The notes under the pieces are model-generated. The model worked only from the letters and a program-made list of their open reading frames with translations, was not told the DNA's origin and did no database searches. From assembly GCA_023399215.1 (NCBI GenBank), contig JAEWQJ010000060.1, forward strand, positions 1 to 51,806: DNA of 51,806 nt, in the 5' to 3' direction. This document shows, piece after piece, positions 11,589-21,315 of the stretch. The DNA comes from Methanobacteriota archaeon. GTDB lineage: Archaea > Halobacteriota > Methanosarcinia > Methanosarcinales > Methanosarcinaceae. The position numbers and the translations under genes were made by a program. Position 1 is the stretch's first letter. Each line of letters begins with the position of its first letter.

Positions 11589-12098
11589 ATGGGCACATTT
11601 CAACCATTGAAAGCAGACGCATTTGATTTTAGTCCATTTCGGATGATAGGAAAAGAATGGATGCTAATTACAGCAGAGAAAGAAGGAAAGGTTAACAGCA
11701 TGACTGCCTCATGGGGCGGGCTTGGTGTAATGTGGAATAAAAATGCTGCATTTATTGTAGTACGCAAGAGTCGTTATACAAAAGAATTTATTGATGGTTC
11801 AGATAATTTCTCAATTTCTTTCTTTGACCGTGAAAAATATGGAAAAATGTTGACTTATATGGGTACGGTATCAGGAAGAGATGAAGACAAAGTGAAAAAA
11901 TCTGGTTTGACAATAAATCATTATGAAGGAATTCCTTATTATAATGAGGCTTCCAAGGTTTTGGTATGCAAAAAAATGTGCTGCCAGCCAATCAAGCCAG
12001 AAAGCTTTGTGACGGAGAAAATTGATGAACAATGGTATGCGGATAAGGATTATCACGACCTTTATATCGGAGAAGTTGTCGAAATTCTTACACGTTAA
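11589..12098 (+). CDS. Flavin reductase-like FMN-binding protein 1
   Basis: A 169-residue soluble protein of the flavin reductase-like/FMN-binding split-barrel family. The core stretch reads WMLITAEKEGKVNSMTASWGG, then AAFIVVRKSRYTKEFID and FSISFF, the usual FMN-phosphate and isoalloxazine contact regions. It ends with YIGEVVEIL. Such proteins bind FMN and pass electrons between NAD(P)H or ferredoxin and small acceptors. I chose the ATG at 11589 because aggaga lies 6 nt upstream; an upstream in-frame ATG at 11565 has no such site. Together with the next gene it appears to be an HxlR-controlled operon. The exact substrate cannot be told. Confidence 0.85.
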   Translation: MGTFQPLKADAFDFSPFRMIGKEWMLITAEKEGKVNSMTASWGGLGVMWNKNAAFIVVRKSRYTKEFIDGSDNFSISFFDREKYGKMLTYMGTVSGRDEDKVKKSGLTINHYEGIPYYNEASKVLVCKKMCCQPIKPESFVTEKIDEQWYADKDYHDLYIGEVVEILTR

Positions 12099-12142
12099 AT
12101 AGATTATTTTTTGAATCAAGTGTTTATTTGGGGGGTATAATT

Positions 12143-12700
12143 ATGAAGAAGGATATCGGTTCAGTCATTGCCCTTTATCCAACACCTACAACAGTGGTTG
12201 GAACAGTGGTTGAAGGAAAAGTAAATTGGATGAATATAGCGCATATTGGAATCATAGGATTAGATTCCATAATGATCAGCAGCAGAAAATCCCATTATAC
12301 AAACCAGGGAATCAAAGAAAATAGAACATTATCTGTAAATCTGGTAAATGAAGATATGCTTGTAGAGGCAGATTATGTGGGAATTGTTTCTGGAAAAAAA
12401 GTGGATAAATCCAATGTATTTCAGTATCACATGGGAGAGCTGAAAAATGTACCTATTATCGATAAATCGCCTCTTTCCATGGAATGTAAAGTAATTGATA
12501 TCTATGACACAGAGAATTATGATAATTTTATCTTAAAAGTAGTTCACACACATGTTGAAGAAGAGATGCTGGACGAAAATGGAAAGATAGATTATGAGAA
12601 GCTAAAACCATTATTATTTGAAATGCCAACAAGGAACTATTTAAAAACTGGAGCTGTCGTAGGAAAATGTTGGAATATTGGAAATTCGTATAATAAATAA
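12143..12700 (+). CDS. Flavin reductase-like FMN-binding protein 2
   Basis: A 185-residue member of the same FMN-binding split-barrel family as the preceding gene, from which it is separated by 44 bp. Features are VVEGKVNWMNIAHIGIIGLD, SRKSHYTNQGIKENRTLSVN and an ADYVGIVSGKKVDKS loop typical of flavoredoxin-like proteins. The ATG at 12143 is preceded by a strong ggggggt site. Products of this type often work as an FMN electron carrier or NAD(P)H:flavin reductase. Two such genes in a row under an HxlR regulator suggest a response to a redox-active compound, which is an inference. Confidence 0.83.
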   Translation: MKKDIGSVIALYPTPTTVVGTVVEGKVNWMNIAHIGIIGLDSIMISSRKSHYTNQGIKENRTLSVNLVNEDMLVEADYVGIVSGKKVDKSNVFQYHMGELKNVPIIDKSPLSMECKVIDIYDTENYDNFILKVVHTHVEEEMLDENGKIDYEKLKPLLFEMPTRNYLKTGAVVGKCWNIGNSYNK

Positions 12701-12892
12701 TATATTTATATCTTTTAAATTATATTACTAAATAAAGATTACAAGATGAAAATAATATCATATATTTATACAAAAATTAAAATTGAATTGTATATACTTT
12801 TGAAAGAGGCTCAATCATTATAACCAGAGCTGTGGCGCGAACATATCCCTTTGCTTGTAACTGGGTGCGCCAGCGCAACTTTGATTTCACAA

Positions 12893-12969
12893 GGCAGAGC
12901 AAAATATTGTCATTGTTGAGCCATCCGACTACTTATATTGCCATACCTTTTTTGAACTGGCTGTTGTAA
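12893..12969 (-). pseudogene. 3' end fragment of an ABC-exporter gene
   Basis: These 77 bp match 25683-25759 with three differences. That stretch holds the last 12 codons of the intact ABC transporter gene plus 40 bp of its 3' flank. The match stops exactly where the IS element begins at 12970, so a second copy of the transporter gene has been cut off by the insertion and a deletion. Confidence 0.8.
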
Positions 12970-14560
12970 CCTGAGTTTGACAGTTACATAAAAATAAGTG
13001 CTTTCTGTTTTGTGTAATTCGGTCCAATGAACATCACAAAACAAAGAGCTTTCCCTACAATTCCTAACAAGAATATATGTGTTCCTATCGGATCTATTCT
13101 TGCTGTCCAATATTTTTATGAAAAACTTAATTTCTGTGATATTTTTAGTATACATAAAAGTAAGGGTCTTGATCTCAATAGTTTAGTAATCGGTTTGTTA
13201 AGCTACAAATTAACTGATAATTTTAGCATCAAAGAAGCTGGCAAATGGTTAAATCATAAAGAAATTCTGGATATCTTAAATCTTGAAAGGTTTCACGAAA
13301 GAGTTCTTTACAGAACTCTTGAGCTTTTAGGACATAACAGAGAGGAAATTCTCTCTGATATTCTGGATTCTTTATTTTCTGTTTATGGTTTTGAAGAGAC
13401 GAATATAAACTTGGATTGGACGAGTATAGTCCTTTATGGGACTAAATCTAACCTTGGTAAATTCGGATATAGCAGAGATCATAGGCCTGACAAGTTGCAG
13501 ATAACAGTTGGAGTTAGTGAGTTAGCTGACCCCATAAACATACCTATTGGAATTACAGTGTAAAGGAAACGTTCTTGATCTTGAGCACTTTTCTGATACT
13601 TTTAACCAGGTTAAAAGTAGACTTAAAAAAGGCTCTCTTATTGTTTTTGATAAAGGAGCTAATACCAAAGATAATCTCAACCTTATACTGGATGCTAAAA
13701 TGGACTATCTCACTTCCATGAAACTGAATTCAAGTGATGATAAAATCATTGAGAACTTTGCTCTGGAAAGAGCAGAACTGATCGATTCCAAAAAAGGTAT
13801 ATATGGAATAAAAATCATCAAACCAAGTAGTATCAAGTACTTTTATTTCTCTGAATCTCTACAGAAAAAGCAGTTAGAAGCAAAAGCAAGAGCTGCTATG
13901 AAGAAATTACAGGAAGCAAAAGAAGTTCAAAAGGCCGTCATAAACAAAAAAAAGCTTCCTAAGAAATTCAGAGTAAATAATGAGTTGATTGAGATTAATT
14001 ACTCTTTTAGAACTAAGCTCGAAGAGCTTAGTGACGAGGAAGCTATTGAACTCCTGGAAGCTTCACTGATTAATGGGAGAGAAGGATTTTTCTGTCTGAA
14101 ATCAAACAGGGATTTGACACTTGAAGATGCGTTGATAACATACAGAAAAAAGGATTCTATTGAGAAAATATTCCATTCATTGAAGAACGAAATCAACATT
14201 AAACCGTTGAGAGTATGGTCGGATGATAGCATTAATGGAGCTATTATCCTTGGGTTTATCGCTCAATTATTCATATCGCTGATGCGATATGAATTTGAAG
14301 GGATAAAACACGTATCTACAAAATTCATTAAAAAAAGCTTGAAGAATTTGACACTTACAGTCAAGTTCAAGATAAATGGAGTCAAAAATTATATTTTTGC
14401 GAATTTTGATTGGATCAATAGCTGGATAGTAGCAAAAATGAATGGAATTACATAGAATATATAACAAATTTTTATAAACTTAAACAAATTGTCAAGTCAA
14501 TTTGGGATATAAAAGAAGGGAAATAGTCAGTACCAATTAGTGGATACTGTCAAAGTCAGG
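12970..14560 (+). mobile_element. IS1634-like insertion sequence, transposase inactivated
   Basis: The left end cctgagtttgacagttac (12970-12987) and the right end gatactgtcaaagtcagg (14543-14560) are inverted repeats with a few mismatches. They enclose a DDE transposase gene broken into two frames. The element is about 1.59 kb, normal for the group. No clear target duplication is seen, and the left flank is truncated transporter DNA. Confidence 0.75.
13027..14455 (+). pseudogene. IS1634/IS4-superfamily transposase, frameshifted
   Basis: The first frame (13027-13563, 178 codons) carries the N-terminal part and the first catalytic Asp region INLDWTSIVLYG, followed by GYSRDHRPDKLQITVG. It stops at PIGITV. 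The second frame (13547-14455) continues directly with KGNVLDLEHFSDT, FDKGANTKDNL (second Asp) and the C-terminal catalytic Glu region YRKKDSIEKIFHSLKNEI. In relatives the text reads GITVQKGN, so the break at about 13557-13566 is a small deletion plus a stop codon at the Gln position. Programmed frameshifting is possible but less likely. Confidence 0.85.
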
Positions 14561-15072
14561 ATACAATGTAAGAAACTCTGAAAGTTCAGTTCAGATAACT
14601 TGCTATGGAGCTCTTCTCTTTTCCTTTCTTAGTAAAGGTGACTATTAATATTAGTTTAATAAGCTAAATAGTTATGAAAAGTTTTGAGTTTTTACATAAA
14701 CTTAAATAATGATAGCATTATGAGTACTATAAAAAATATATATAATATTATTAACACTGTTTTCTTGTTCATAATTTAACTTCGCTTTGTGTAAATTATA
14801 TATTAATTACATTTTTTCTCACATCGAGAGCGCAGAGGATCACGAACACCCCGTCCTTCATAAGCTATCTGACAATTATTTCCAGTAATAAAAGAATTCT
14901 TTTTTCAATTTAAAGGCTTTATTTACTTTTTTATATTACTTTTCATTACTAACAATAGTTGTCAGACCTCCTGTTTAGGGTGGGGTGTCTGCACGCAATT
15001 TGATTTGTTCGCCAAATATTTTCCTTCAATTTTTAACAAATGATTTTGATGAAACTAGTTACGTATATTTAT

Positions 15073-15183
15073 TTAGAAAATACTGCGAATTTGCTGTGGA
15101 TTCAATGTCAAATTTTTCCTGACTGTAAATGCAAGTTTCTCTGAAGCTGTATTTTCTTCCCAAAGATCTCTTAAGATTTGTAA
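15073..15183 (-). pseudogene. Unidentified coding remnant
   Basis: On the minus strand this reads LQILRDLWEENTASEKLAF, then TVRKNLTLNPQQIRSIF and a stop. The frame is open a few codons further upstream. Composition and amphipathic pattern look like the C-terminus of a real protein, but I do not recognise the family and no start or upstream part is present. Confidence 0.35.
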
Positions 15184-15944
15184 TTTTACAGAAAAATCAA
15201 TACACTACTGTCTTTACTTTTGATTAATTCTTTAATTCTTATTATTAACTATCCAATTTCATTCAAAATGTATTTCCTTATGCTTTTTATGTAAATTTAT
15301 ATTAAAACATTTCGATTTGTTACCAAACATGTTAATTTTTATTTTATTATAATTTTTATTTTATTATAATTTTTATTCGCTGTTTTATGTTTATATCCCA
15401 TGGTTTTATATTAAAATGTTTCGAATTGTTATCCAACAGACTAATTTTCGTTACATTTCATATTATATTTGTTGTTCGATGCGTAACAGTAAAATCTTAA
15501 ACTCCAGTTGAATTTCCAAAAAGAAATCGCTCCTCAATCCCTTTCCAATTTTAGAATCAGATTTAATTTTAAGACCGATTAGACTGAGTTTCAAAAACCC
15601 AATGCATCGATTCTCAAATAAATACATAATAAGAAAGTAATTACAGCTTATTACGTAAATATTATTTTCAAGTCACATGGAATTCTGTAATACTAAAAAC
15701 GCATCCGGTCGATGAGTGATTCAATTTGGATATTACAACCATGAAAAACACGGAAAGCACGGTGTTTTATTCCAAAATCATTTCGTTTTTTTAATTTTTT
15801 TTATTGCAGCTACATATCGTATACATGTAGCCCAGTATTATACTCTATCTTCGAATTTGTTTCATTTTACGTAGTCATTCCACAATATAAAAATGGAGTT
15901 GGAATTTACTAAACGTTTAACATTTTGCGTTGCCTGCTGTTGTA

Positions 15945-16115
15945 TTATGTATTTGACTTCCAAATGGCTTTGAGTTTGCGAACTCGTTTAAGGATACAAC
16001 AAATATAACCAAGCATGCGTCTTCGGTTAAGTGATGAATCGTGATAAATTGCCTCAATTTCTTCAATATTTTCCAAATATTTTAATAAATTATGAGCTGG
16101 AACAGAGTATCGATT
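15945..16115 (-). pseudogene. Unidentified coding remnant
   Basis: Fifty-six codons on the minus strand read NRYSVPAHNLLKYLENIEEI, then EAIYHDSSLNRRRML, then GYICCILKRVRKLKAIWKSN and a stop. A second frame just upstream (about 16117-16200) adds a plausible preceding part ending WPLYMKS, so a frameshift near 16115 probably broke the gene. Family not recognised. Confidence 0.4.
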
Positions 16116-16631
16116 TCATATAAAGAGGCCAAAATTTAAGGTCGGATTCTACTACAAAATCGATAGCTTTCAGGCAAGAAAATTCCTTAACCGATGACCA
16201 ATGTATAATCAAGTTTAAAAATATATGCAAAAGGCATATTTGACTTCATAATTATTCTACTTCTTAACTACTCCACTTCTCAACTATTAAACTTTATAAC
16301 TTTCCGACAAATCTATTATATATTTTTCTGACTGGAATATTTTCTCTCTAGTTTTAAAGATACTATGCAAACTTTAAGCTTTAAACGTTAACAACAATGA
16401 TTGGTTTTTATCTTTGCCAATAATTCGTATATGTTAATTTCGATATTTTTTTATAGTATTTAGTTAAATAGTCTTAAAGTTAAATAGTTGCAATGTGCAG
16501 TAGTTATGAAGTTGCATAATTATGACGTCGAATAGTTATAACTTAAATATTTATAAAATTGAATAGTTGTAAAGTTGAATTTCATTATAGAATAAATTAT
16601 CGTAATTTGAATCTTCTTCAAATCATGTGGG

Positions 16632-16790
16632 AAAAAGTAAATTTCGCATATTTACTGGGAATTTAATAATTTAACCAAGTTTAAAAAGCATTCTCAAGCA
16701 ATTCGTTAAAGTTTGAAAGTGTATAACAAAATCATTGAATACATCTAGAACGAGACAATTCTCCCTTAAATTTGGAGAGAATATTATAAT
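16632..16790 (+). repeat. Dispersed non-coding repeat, copy 1
   Basis: Similar over about 155 bp to 43254-43413. Shared pieces include aaagtaaatttc, atttaa(g)aatttaac(t/c)aagt and ttctcc(a/c)ttgaatttga-like text. Divergence is considerable. Role unknown. Confidence 0.55.
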
Positions 16791-17068
16791 TTGTATATTA
16801 GATCATCATTAATTATTTCACTAGGGTTTATAAGGTTGAAATCAAAAATTAGAAGCTTTGAACTTTAAACGTTGACGGAATTTATTATTGTTTATTTTTG
16901 ATCAAAACTCGTAAATTCTAGCTTTTTTGATAAAATGGTGATTAACATACAACTGTCAAAAAATGATTGTTATTATACAATTATTATATCCAGTTAATTC
17001 AGAAAGGTGTTGATCATGATTCTGGAGAGCGATGCCATGATTTAACTTATGTTTTAGAGGAATACAAT

Positions 17069-17644
17069 ATGTGTTATGTCCATCTGATCAGGCAAGTTCT
17101 AAAAAAAGTCAAAACCGAAAATGATTCTCTGAAAATCGAAGCAGATAACCAGAGCCATCAAGCACAGTTATCAAAAAGCGATATTTTTGGAATCCTCCAG
17201 AACGACAGACGAAGATGTGTCCTGGAAATCCTTCGCACGCAAGGAAATCAGAGCATACGCTCTCTTTCTGAGGAAATAGCTCGCCTAGAGTCCGGCGAAG
17301 ACGATCCAAAAAGCACTATCAGAAAAAGCATATATGTCTCCCTTCTCCAGACCCACATACCCAAGATGGAGAGCCTGGGGGTCGTCAACCACGACCGAGA
17401 AAATGACTTTGTAGAACTCCTCCCTGCAGCCAGTAATTTTGATATCTATATGGAAACCGTCAAGAAAGGGGATATTCCATGGAGTCATTTCTACATTGGC
17501 CTGAGTACCCTTGCTGTAGTCGGAAGTATCACAATTTATTTGGATCTTTTCAAATTGGTTACAAGCAAGCAATGGATGCTTTTTATAAGTAGTCTTTTCA
17601 TGCTATCTTCGATAGCTCACATGCGCCACGTCCGAAAACTCTGA
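17069..17644 (+). CDS. DUF7344-type membrane-anchored winged-helix regulator, copy A
   Basis: A 191-residue predicted membrane-bound one-component regulator. The wHTH core is about residues 40-135: SDIFGILQNDRRRCVLEILR, a recognition region SIRSLSEEIARLESGE, QTHIPKMESLGVVNHD and a VELLPAA wing. Two hydrophobic helices follow (about residues 140-160 and 168-183), ending in HMRHVRKL. Architecture and motifs fit the DUF7344 family of haloarchaea and Methanosarcina. I chose the ATG at 17069 because the paralogue at 22231 starts at the equivalent place, and both have a gagg-type site 8-10 nt upstream. The core is nearly identical at DNA level to copy B. It lies upstream of the PKD/signal peptidase genes and probably regulates them. 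Confidence 0.85.
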   Translation: MCYVHLIRQVLKKVKTENDSLKIEADNQSHQAQLSKSDIFGILQNDRRRCVLEILRTQGNQSIRSLSEEIARLESGEDDPKSTIRKSIYVSLLQTHIPKMESLGVVNHDRENDFVELLPAASNFDIYMETVKKGDIPWSHFYIGLSTLAVVGSITIYLDLFKLVTSKQWMLFISSLFMLSSIAHMRHVRKL

Positions 17645-17966
17645 GTATTTTTTCATTTTGCTTAAAATTTCTCTATATATTCACTGACAGTTAATTTCAG
17701 ATCTCAAGATTTACGCAGTTGAAGAAAAATAATGGCATTAGACTTCACAGTTAAATTTGGGCTTTAAAAATTTGGTTTTAAACGTCTTTGACTTCAAAAT
17801 TCAATCATCAGGCTGTAGACCTACAACTTTAAAGGGCTATATTTGAAAAATGTTTAATTTCAAAGCGATGATGTGGAATCAAAATTTCAGGACACTGGTT
17901 CTTACGAATATTACAGGCATATTTGTATTATGGGGTATTAAAAAATAATATAGGTGGTAATAATAA
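17645..17966. other. Intergenic region before the PKD protein gene
   Basis: AT-rich with no gene. An aggtggt site at 17952-17958 serves the downstream ATG. A ctttaaagggctatattt stretch near 17829-17846 could hold a TATA box, but I cannot confirm it. Confidence 0.4.
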
Positions 17967-19082
17967 ATGAGAGCATCTATTAAAACATTACTCTTAGGAA
18001 TAGTGTTTATCTCTCTTATCTTCACATGCAATAAATTTCCAGCTTTTACAGGTACATCTGCCTCTTTCAGTAATACTAAGTACGCAAATGCTAGGATCAA
18101 TACAGGCATCTGGGATAATTTACCTGGGGTAATTGGGGTACCTGATGTCGATCTGGTCAGAAACGGTGGTGAGCTCCAAAATACCACTGATGACCCAATA
18201 AGAGCAACCATAAATTCTTTGGAAAATTTCAATTCTTCTGTGAATTATGAAAGTTTGGCAGAATCACTGGGTAATCTGACGAATAATTCCTCTATAAAAG
18301 CAAACAAGACCTTTAACCCTACTTATCTCATTAACCTTGATAGTAATACTAATCATACTAATCATACTAATACTAATCATACTAATACTAATCATACTAA
18401 TCATACTAATCTTACTAATCATACTAATCTTACCGGTTCCGCTAACCTGACCAATATATTTGACCTATATAGGACTGTTTCCCTAGAAGAAGCCAGTGGC
18501 AGCACAGGCAGCATAGTTTCAGGTGTGGGTTCCAACTCTGGCGGTGATGGTGGATTCGGGGATTCTGACAATGGTGAAGGAATCCTTCCTGAAGCTTTTT
18601 TTAGTAGTAGCGTCACCGAAGGCTATGTTCCCCTGACAGTACAGTTTACCGATCTCTCAGAAAATGCAGAAGAATGGAACTGGGACTTTGGAGATGGAGC
18701 TATTTCAACCGAGCAGAACCCTGTGTATACTTACTCTGGAGCCGGAGAGTACACAGCGACGCTTGAAGTAAGCAACGTGAATGGTACGAATTCGACATTT
18801 TCCACAATAGTTGCCCTGCAGTCCGTTCTCCCGATAGCAAACTTTAGCAGTAATGTCACCTCTGGAGCTGTTCCCCTAACGGTACAGTTTACCGATCTCT
18901 CAGAAAATGCAACAGAATGGAGCTGGGACTTTGGAGACGGAGCTATTTCAACCGAGCAGAACCCTGTGCATACTTACTCAGCAACAGGAAAGTACATTGT
19001 CACCTTTACTGCAGCTAATGCGAATAGCCAGAGTACAAAAACAGGCCAGATTTCCGTGAATGAAAAAATGAAAGTTCTGTAG
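17967..19082 (+). CDS. SipW-type secreted protein with two PKD domains and N-glycosylation linker
   Basis: A 371-residue exported protein. Residues 1-30 form a signal peptide (LLLGIVFISLIFT core). It is followed by TGTSASFSNTKYANARINTG, which fits the SipW/TasA signal and mature start (A-x-F-S-x-T, then N-x-G). Residues about 125-160 are a run of N-H-T/N-L-T sequons. A Ser/Gly-rich stretch near 180-205 leads to two PKD domains at about 210-290 and 293-368, each with WDFGDG and AISTEQNPV. The two PKD domains are close copies at DNA level. The product is likely a cell-surface or extracellular protein processed by the signal peptidase encoded 26 bp downstream, with which it forms an operon. Confidence 0.82.
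   Translation: MRASIKTLLLGIVFISLIFTCNKFPAFTGTSASFSNTKYANARINTGIWDNLPGVIGVPDVDLVRNGGELQNTTDDPIRATINSLENFNSSVNYESLAESLGNLTNNSSIKANKTFNPTYLINLDSNTNHTNHTNTNHTNTNHTNHTNLTNHTNLTGSANLTNIFDLYRTVSLEEASGSTGSIVSGVGSNSGGDGGFGDSDNGEGILPEAFFSSSVTEGYVPLTVQFTDLSENAEEWNWDFGDGAISTEQNPVYTYSGAGEYTATLEVSNVNGTNSTFSTIVALQSVLPIANFSSNVTSGAVPLTVQFTDLSENATEWSWDFGDGAISTEQNPVHTYSATGKYIVTFTAANANSQSTKTGQISVNEKMKVL
18344..18434 (+). repeat. Microsatellite encoding repeated N-x-T sequons
   Basis: Runs of aat-cat-act and aat-act codons (also aat-ctt-act) encode Asn-His-Thr/Asn-Leu-Thr units in frame. The period of 6 or 9 bp keeps frame if units are gained or lost. Function inferred: a heavily N-glycosylated spacer of variable length. 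Confidence 0.8.
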
Positions 19083-19108
19083 AGACTTAAGAGGATCGAA
19101 ATTCTAGA

Positions 19109-20194
19109 GTGGAAATGAAAAATATGAAGAAAAAAGATATTCTCCAGGCAGCAATTATTCTGCTCATTGCTGTTTTTCTGGTCAAGACCTTAATTCCATT
19201 CTATACAGGCTCAATGATGCCTCTTATAGTGTTGAGTGGGAGTATGACTCCGATGATGCTGCCTGGAGATATGATCATTGAGAAATCAGTTGATCCAAGT
19301 GAGCTTAAGGTCGGGGATGTAATAGCTTTTCACCCTCCTGGAAGGGAAAATACTGTAGCAACAAAGGACAGTACTGTAGTAACAAAGGAAGATGCTCTAG
19401 TAACGCATCGGATTATTTCCTTAGAAGAAGGAAAAGAGCGTAGATTCCAGACTAAAGGAGATGCAAATAACGCACAGGATGACTTTAAGGTACCTGCACC
19501 GAATATTAAGGGAAAGTTGATATTCGTTATTCCTTTTGCAGGGTATTTGCCCGATGCAGTAAAGAAAAATAAAAATATTTTACTCTTCACAGTCATACTG
19601 CCTGCAGGTCTGATAATTCTTGATGAAATAAGAACTATGCTTCTGTACAGCAATCCAGCCAAAGCTCGAAAAGTGGAAAAGGAACAAAAAAAAATTGCTA
19701 GGAGAACTTCTTATGTAGTTAAAGGAAAAAGGCTGGCAGCGTTTGTTCTTATAAGTGGGCTTATTTTTACAGGTGTCGTGGCGCATAATCTTGGAGAAAA
19801 CGGGCATGTAGTTTTGGAGAAGGATACAACAATAAAGAATCAGGGATCCCTGTCTCAGGTATATGTTTTAACCCCTGATGATTATGAACAGAGAATTGCG
19901 ATTAATTTCTGGTATGGAGTGATTACCCCGGCTAATGAGACTCAAGTAACAGTTCCGGAAGAAACTCCCGCAACGATCAGCTCTGTTCCTTACATTTTGC
20001 CTGTCTTCTGGATAATTTCCCTTTCGGAAATAAATCCCTATTTTCCTGCTCTTGCAGAGATTGGGCTTTACACTTGCCTTTCGGTGCTGTTTTTGCTGCC
20101 CTTATGGTACAGAAAATCGACTGTTGGCAGAAAGAGTAAGATTAAGTTCCGCCGTCGGTTTGCACAGTGGAAAAGGACGTTTCATCTGATCTAA
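19109..20194 (+). CDS. ER/SipW-type signal peptidase I with C-terminal membrane extension
   Basis: A 361-residue membrane protease that removes signal peptides outside the membrane. A first helix at about 12-32 leads to the catalytic Ser45 in LSGSMTPMMLPGD. His100 in LVTHRI stands where bacterial enzymes have Lys, the archaeal/ER/SipW pattern. TKGDANNAQDD supplies the acidic residue (D118 or D124). A helix near 150-172 ends the protease. An extra C-terminal part follows with helices near 210-228 and 290-335 around a short extracellular loop. A small internal duplication (TVATKDS/TVVTKED) sits just before His100. The start is GTG 19109 or ATG 19115. It probably processes the adjacent SipW-type exoproteins. 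Confidence 0.88.
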   Translation: MEMKNMKKKDILQAAIILLIAVFLVKTLIPFYTGSMMPLIVLSGSMTPMMLPGDMIIEKSVDPSELKVGDVIAFHPPGRENTVATKDSTVVTKEDALVTHRIISLEEGKERRFQTKGDANNAQDDFKVPAPNIKGKLIFVIPFAGYLPDAVKKNKNILLFTVILPAGLIILDEIRTMLLYSNPAKARKVEKEQKKIARRTSYVVKGKRLAAFVLISGLIFTGVVAHNLGENGHVVLEKDTTIKNQGSLSQVYVLTPDDYEQRIAINFWYGVITPANETQVTVPEETPATISSVPYILPVFWIISLSEINPYFPALAEIGLYTCLSVLFLLPLWYRKSTVGRKSKIKFRRRFAQWKRTFHLI

Positions 20195-20313
20195 ATTTAC
20201 ATGGGACTTCTTAATAGTATTATGTTTATTTCTCAAGTGCGTAACCCCAAAATAATAAAGAAAAGTTTCATACCACTACTCTCCAAAAAATCCTAATATC
20301 AATATTGAACTAC

Positions 20314-21315
20314 TCATTTGATATTTTCTTCTGAAGGTTTATCCCAAAAAATATACAATGCTCCATTGTGAATTATGAAATATTCTCCAGATACAGCATC
20401 GTGAATTACCCTTTCATTCATATCAGAAGCAGCGTTTACAAGATCCTCGAGTGAAGAAATCTCAACCTGTATAAGAGAACTCCTGTTTTCGGGAATTTTG
20501 CCTTTGCTGATAAATTCTTTAAAAGATGAATTTTTATTTTCGTTTTCCAGTTTTTTGATGTATTCCGGATCAATTTTTTTCATTTTCCTGATGAGAATAA
20601 GTGCTCCTATTAGAACTATATTTAACAGGAATAAGAATATAGGAAATTTGATTGTTGACAGTGAAGGGTCTTTTTGAACTCTGATATTTTTATATGTGTC
20701 TTCGACAAACCCAAGTTCTTCAGGCATCTGATAATAAGTAGAACTAATGTTGGCAGGGATGACAAAATTTTGTGTACCTGTGACATCTTCTCCATTTATT
20801 TTTCCTTCATAGTTGATTACAGTAACAATTTCTATCGTTGGATTCGAGGTATAGTTCAATTGATCCTCTATTTCTTTAGTTTGTGCCTGGATCTTAGGTA
20901 TATCTAGGGTAAAATTAGAGGTAAAGACATCCGCACTTTTCAAATGAGCACTTTTTGAATCGCCAATCTGATAACTCTTCTGCCAGAATATTTTCTGCTC
21001 TTCTCCATTCTGCTCTCCTCCATATCTCTCTTTGTCACTTGCCACAATCATCGTCTTAGCCTCCACATTGAGGTCAGCAGATTTTGTGGCTTCAAGTCTA
21101 TATATGAATGAAACGTCCATGGTTGGAGATACGGAAAAAAAATACGCCGGTTTTCCCATCTCAAGCCTGGTTCCTTCCAGGTAGATAGGATTTGGCTTAG
21201 TTACAGGAGCTGAATATGTATAATTTCCACGCTGCGTATAGGAAAGAACCTTTTTTTCTTCATATGATACTCCTGTGTATTCTTCATACATCCAGAGTCC
21301 AGAAAAAACCATCAT
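20314..21315 (-). CDS. DUF5305-type membrane protein
   Basis: A product of 333 residues or more: an N-terminal hydrophobic segment, a large extracellular domain (about residues 20-225, beginning YSAPVTKPNPIYLEG and containing VTVINYEGKINGEDVTGTQ), a second helix at about 232-252, and a cytoplasmic tail ending in EYFIIHNGALYIFWDKP. This layout matches DUF5305 proteins of archaea, which are often encoded beside signal peptidases. The frame stays open upstream, adding a basic stretch and the rest of the first helix (LLTFAFLL). It reaches a CTG at 21390 placed 8 nt after a strong ggag site (21399-21402), so the true start may be that unusual codon. Gene ends converge with the signal peptidase gene. 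Confidence 0.75.
   Translation of the reverse strand: MMVFSGLWMYEEYTGVSYEEKKVLSYTQRGNYTYSAPVTKPNPIYLEGTRLEMGKPAYFFSVSPTMDVSFIYRLEATKSADLNVEAKTMIVASDKERYGGEQNGEEQKIFWQKSYQIGDSKSAHLKSADVFTSNFTLDIPKIQAQTKEIEDQLNYTSNPTIEIVTVINYEGKINGEDVTGTQNFVIPANISSTYYQMPEELGFVEDTYKNIRVQKDPSLSTIKFPIFLFLLNIVLIGALILIRKMKKIDPEYIKKLENENKNSSFKEFISKGKIPENRSSLIQVEISSLEDLVNAASDMNERVIHDAVSGEYFIIHNGALYIFWDKPSEENIK

Larger units (their letters stand above)
14561..17068. other. Long AT-rich region with decayed coding fragments
   Basis: No intact gene is seen in 2.5 kb. Contents: two coding-like remnants on the minus strand (15073-15183 and 15945-16115, listed separately); a weaker open stretch on the minus strand near 15470-15600; degenerate repeats of a ttaaatagtt(a/g) theme at about 16440-16580; and two similar pieces, 16363-16432 and 16848-16920, sharing actttaaacgtt and a ttttgatc/tttgcc...aattcgta tail. 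Confidence 0.5.

Noticed and set aside
13547..13566. Programmed ribosomal frameshift in the IS1634-like transposase
   Set aside because: No slippery sequence is evident, and the break coincides with a lost Gln codon and an in-frame stop, which fits mutation better.
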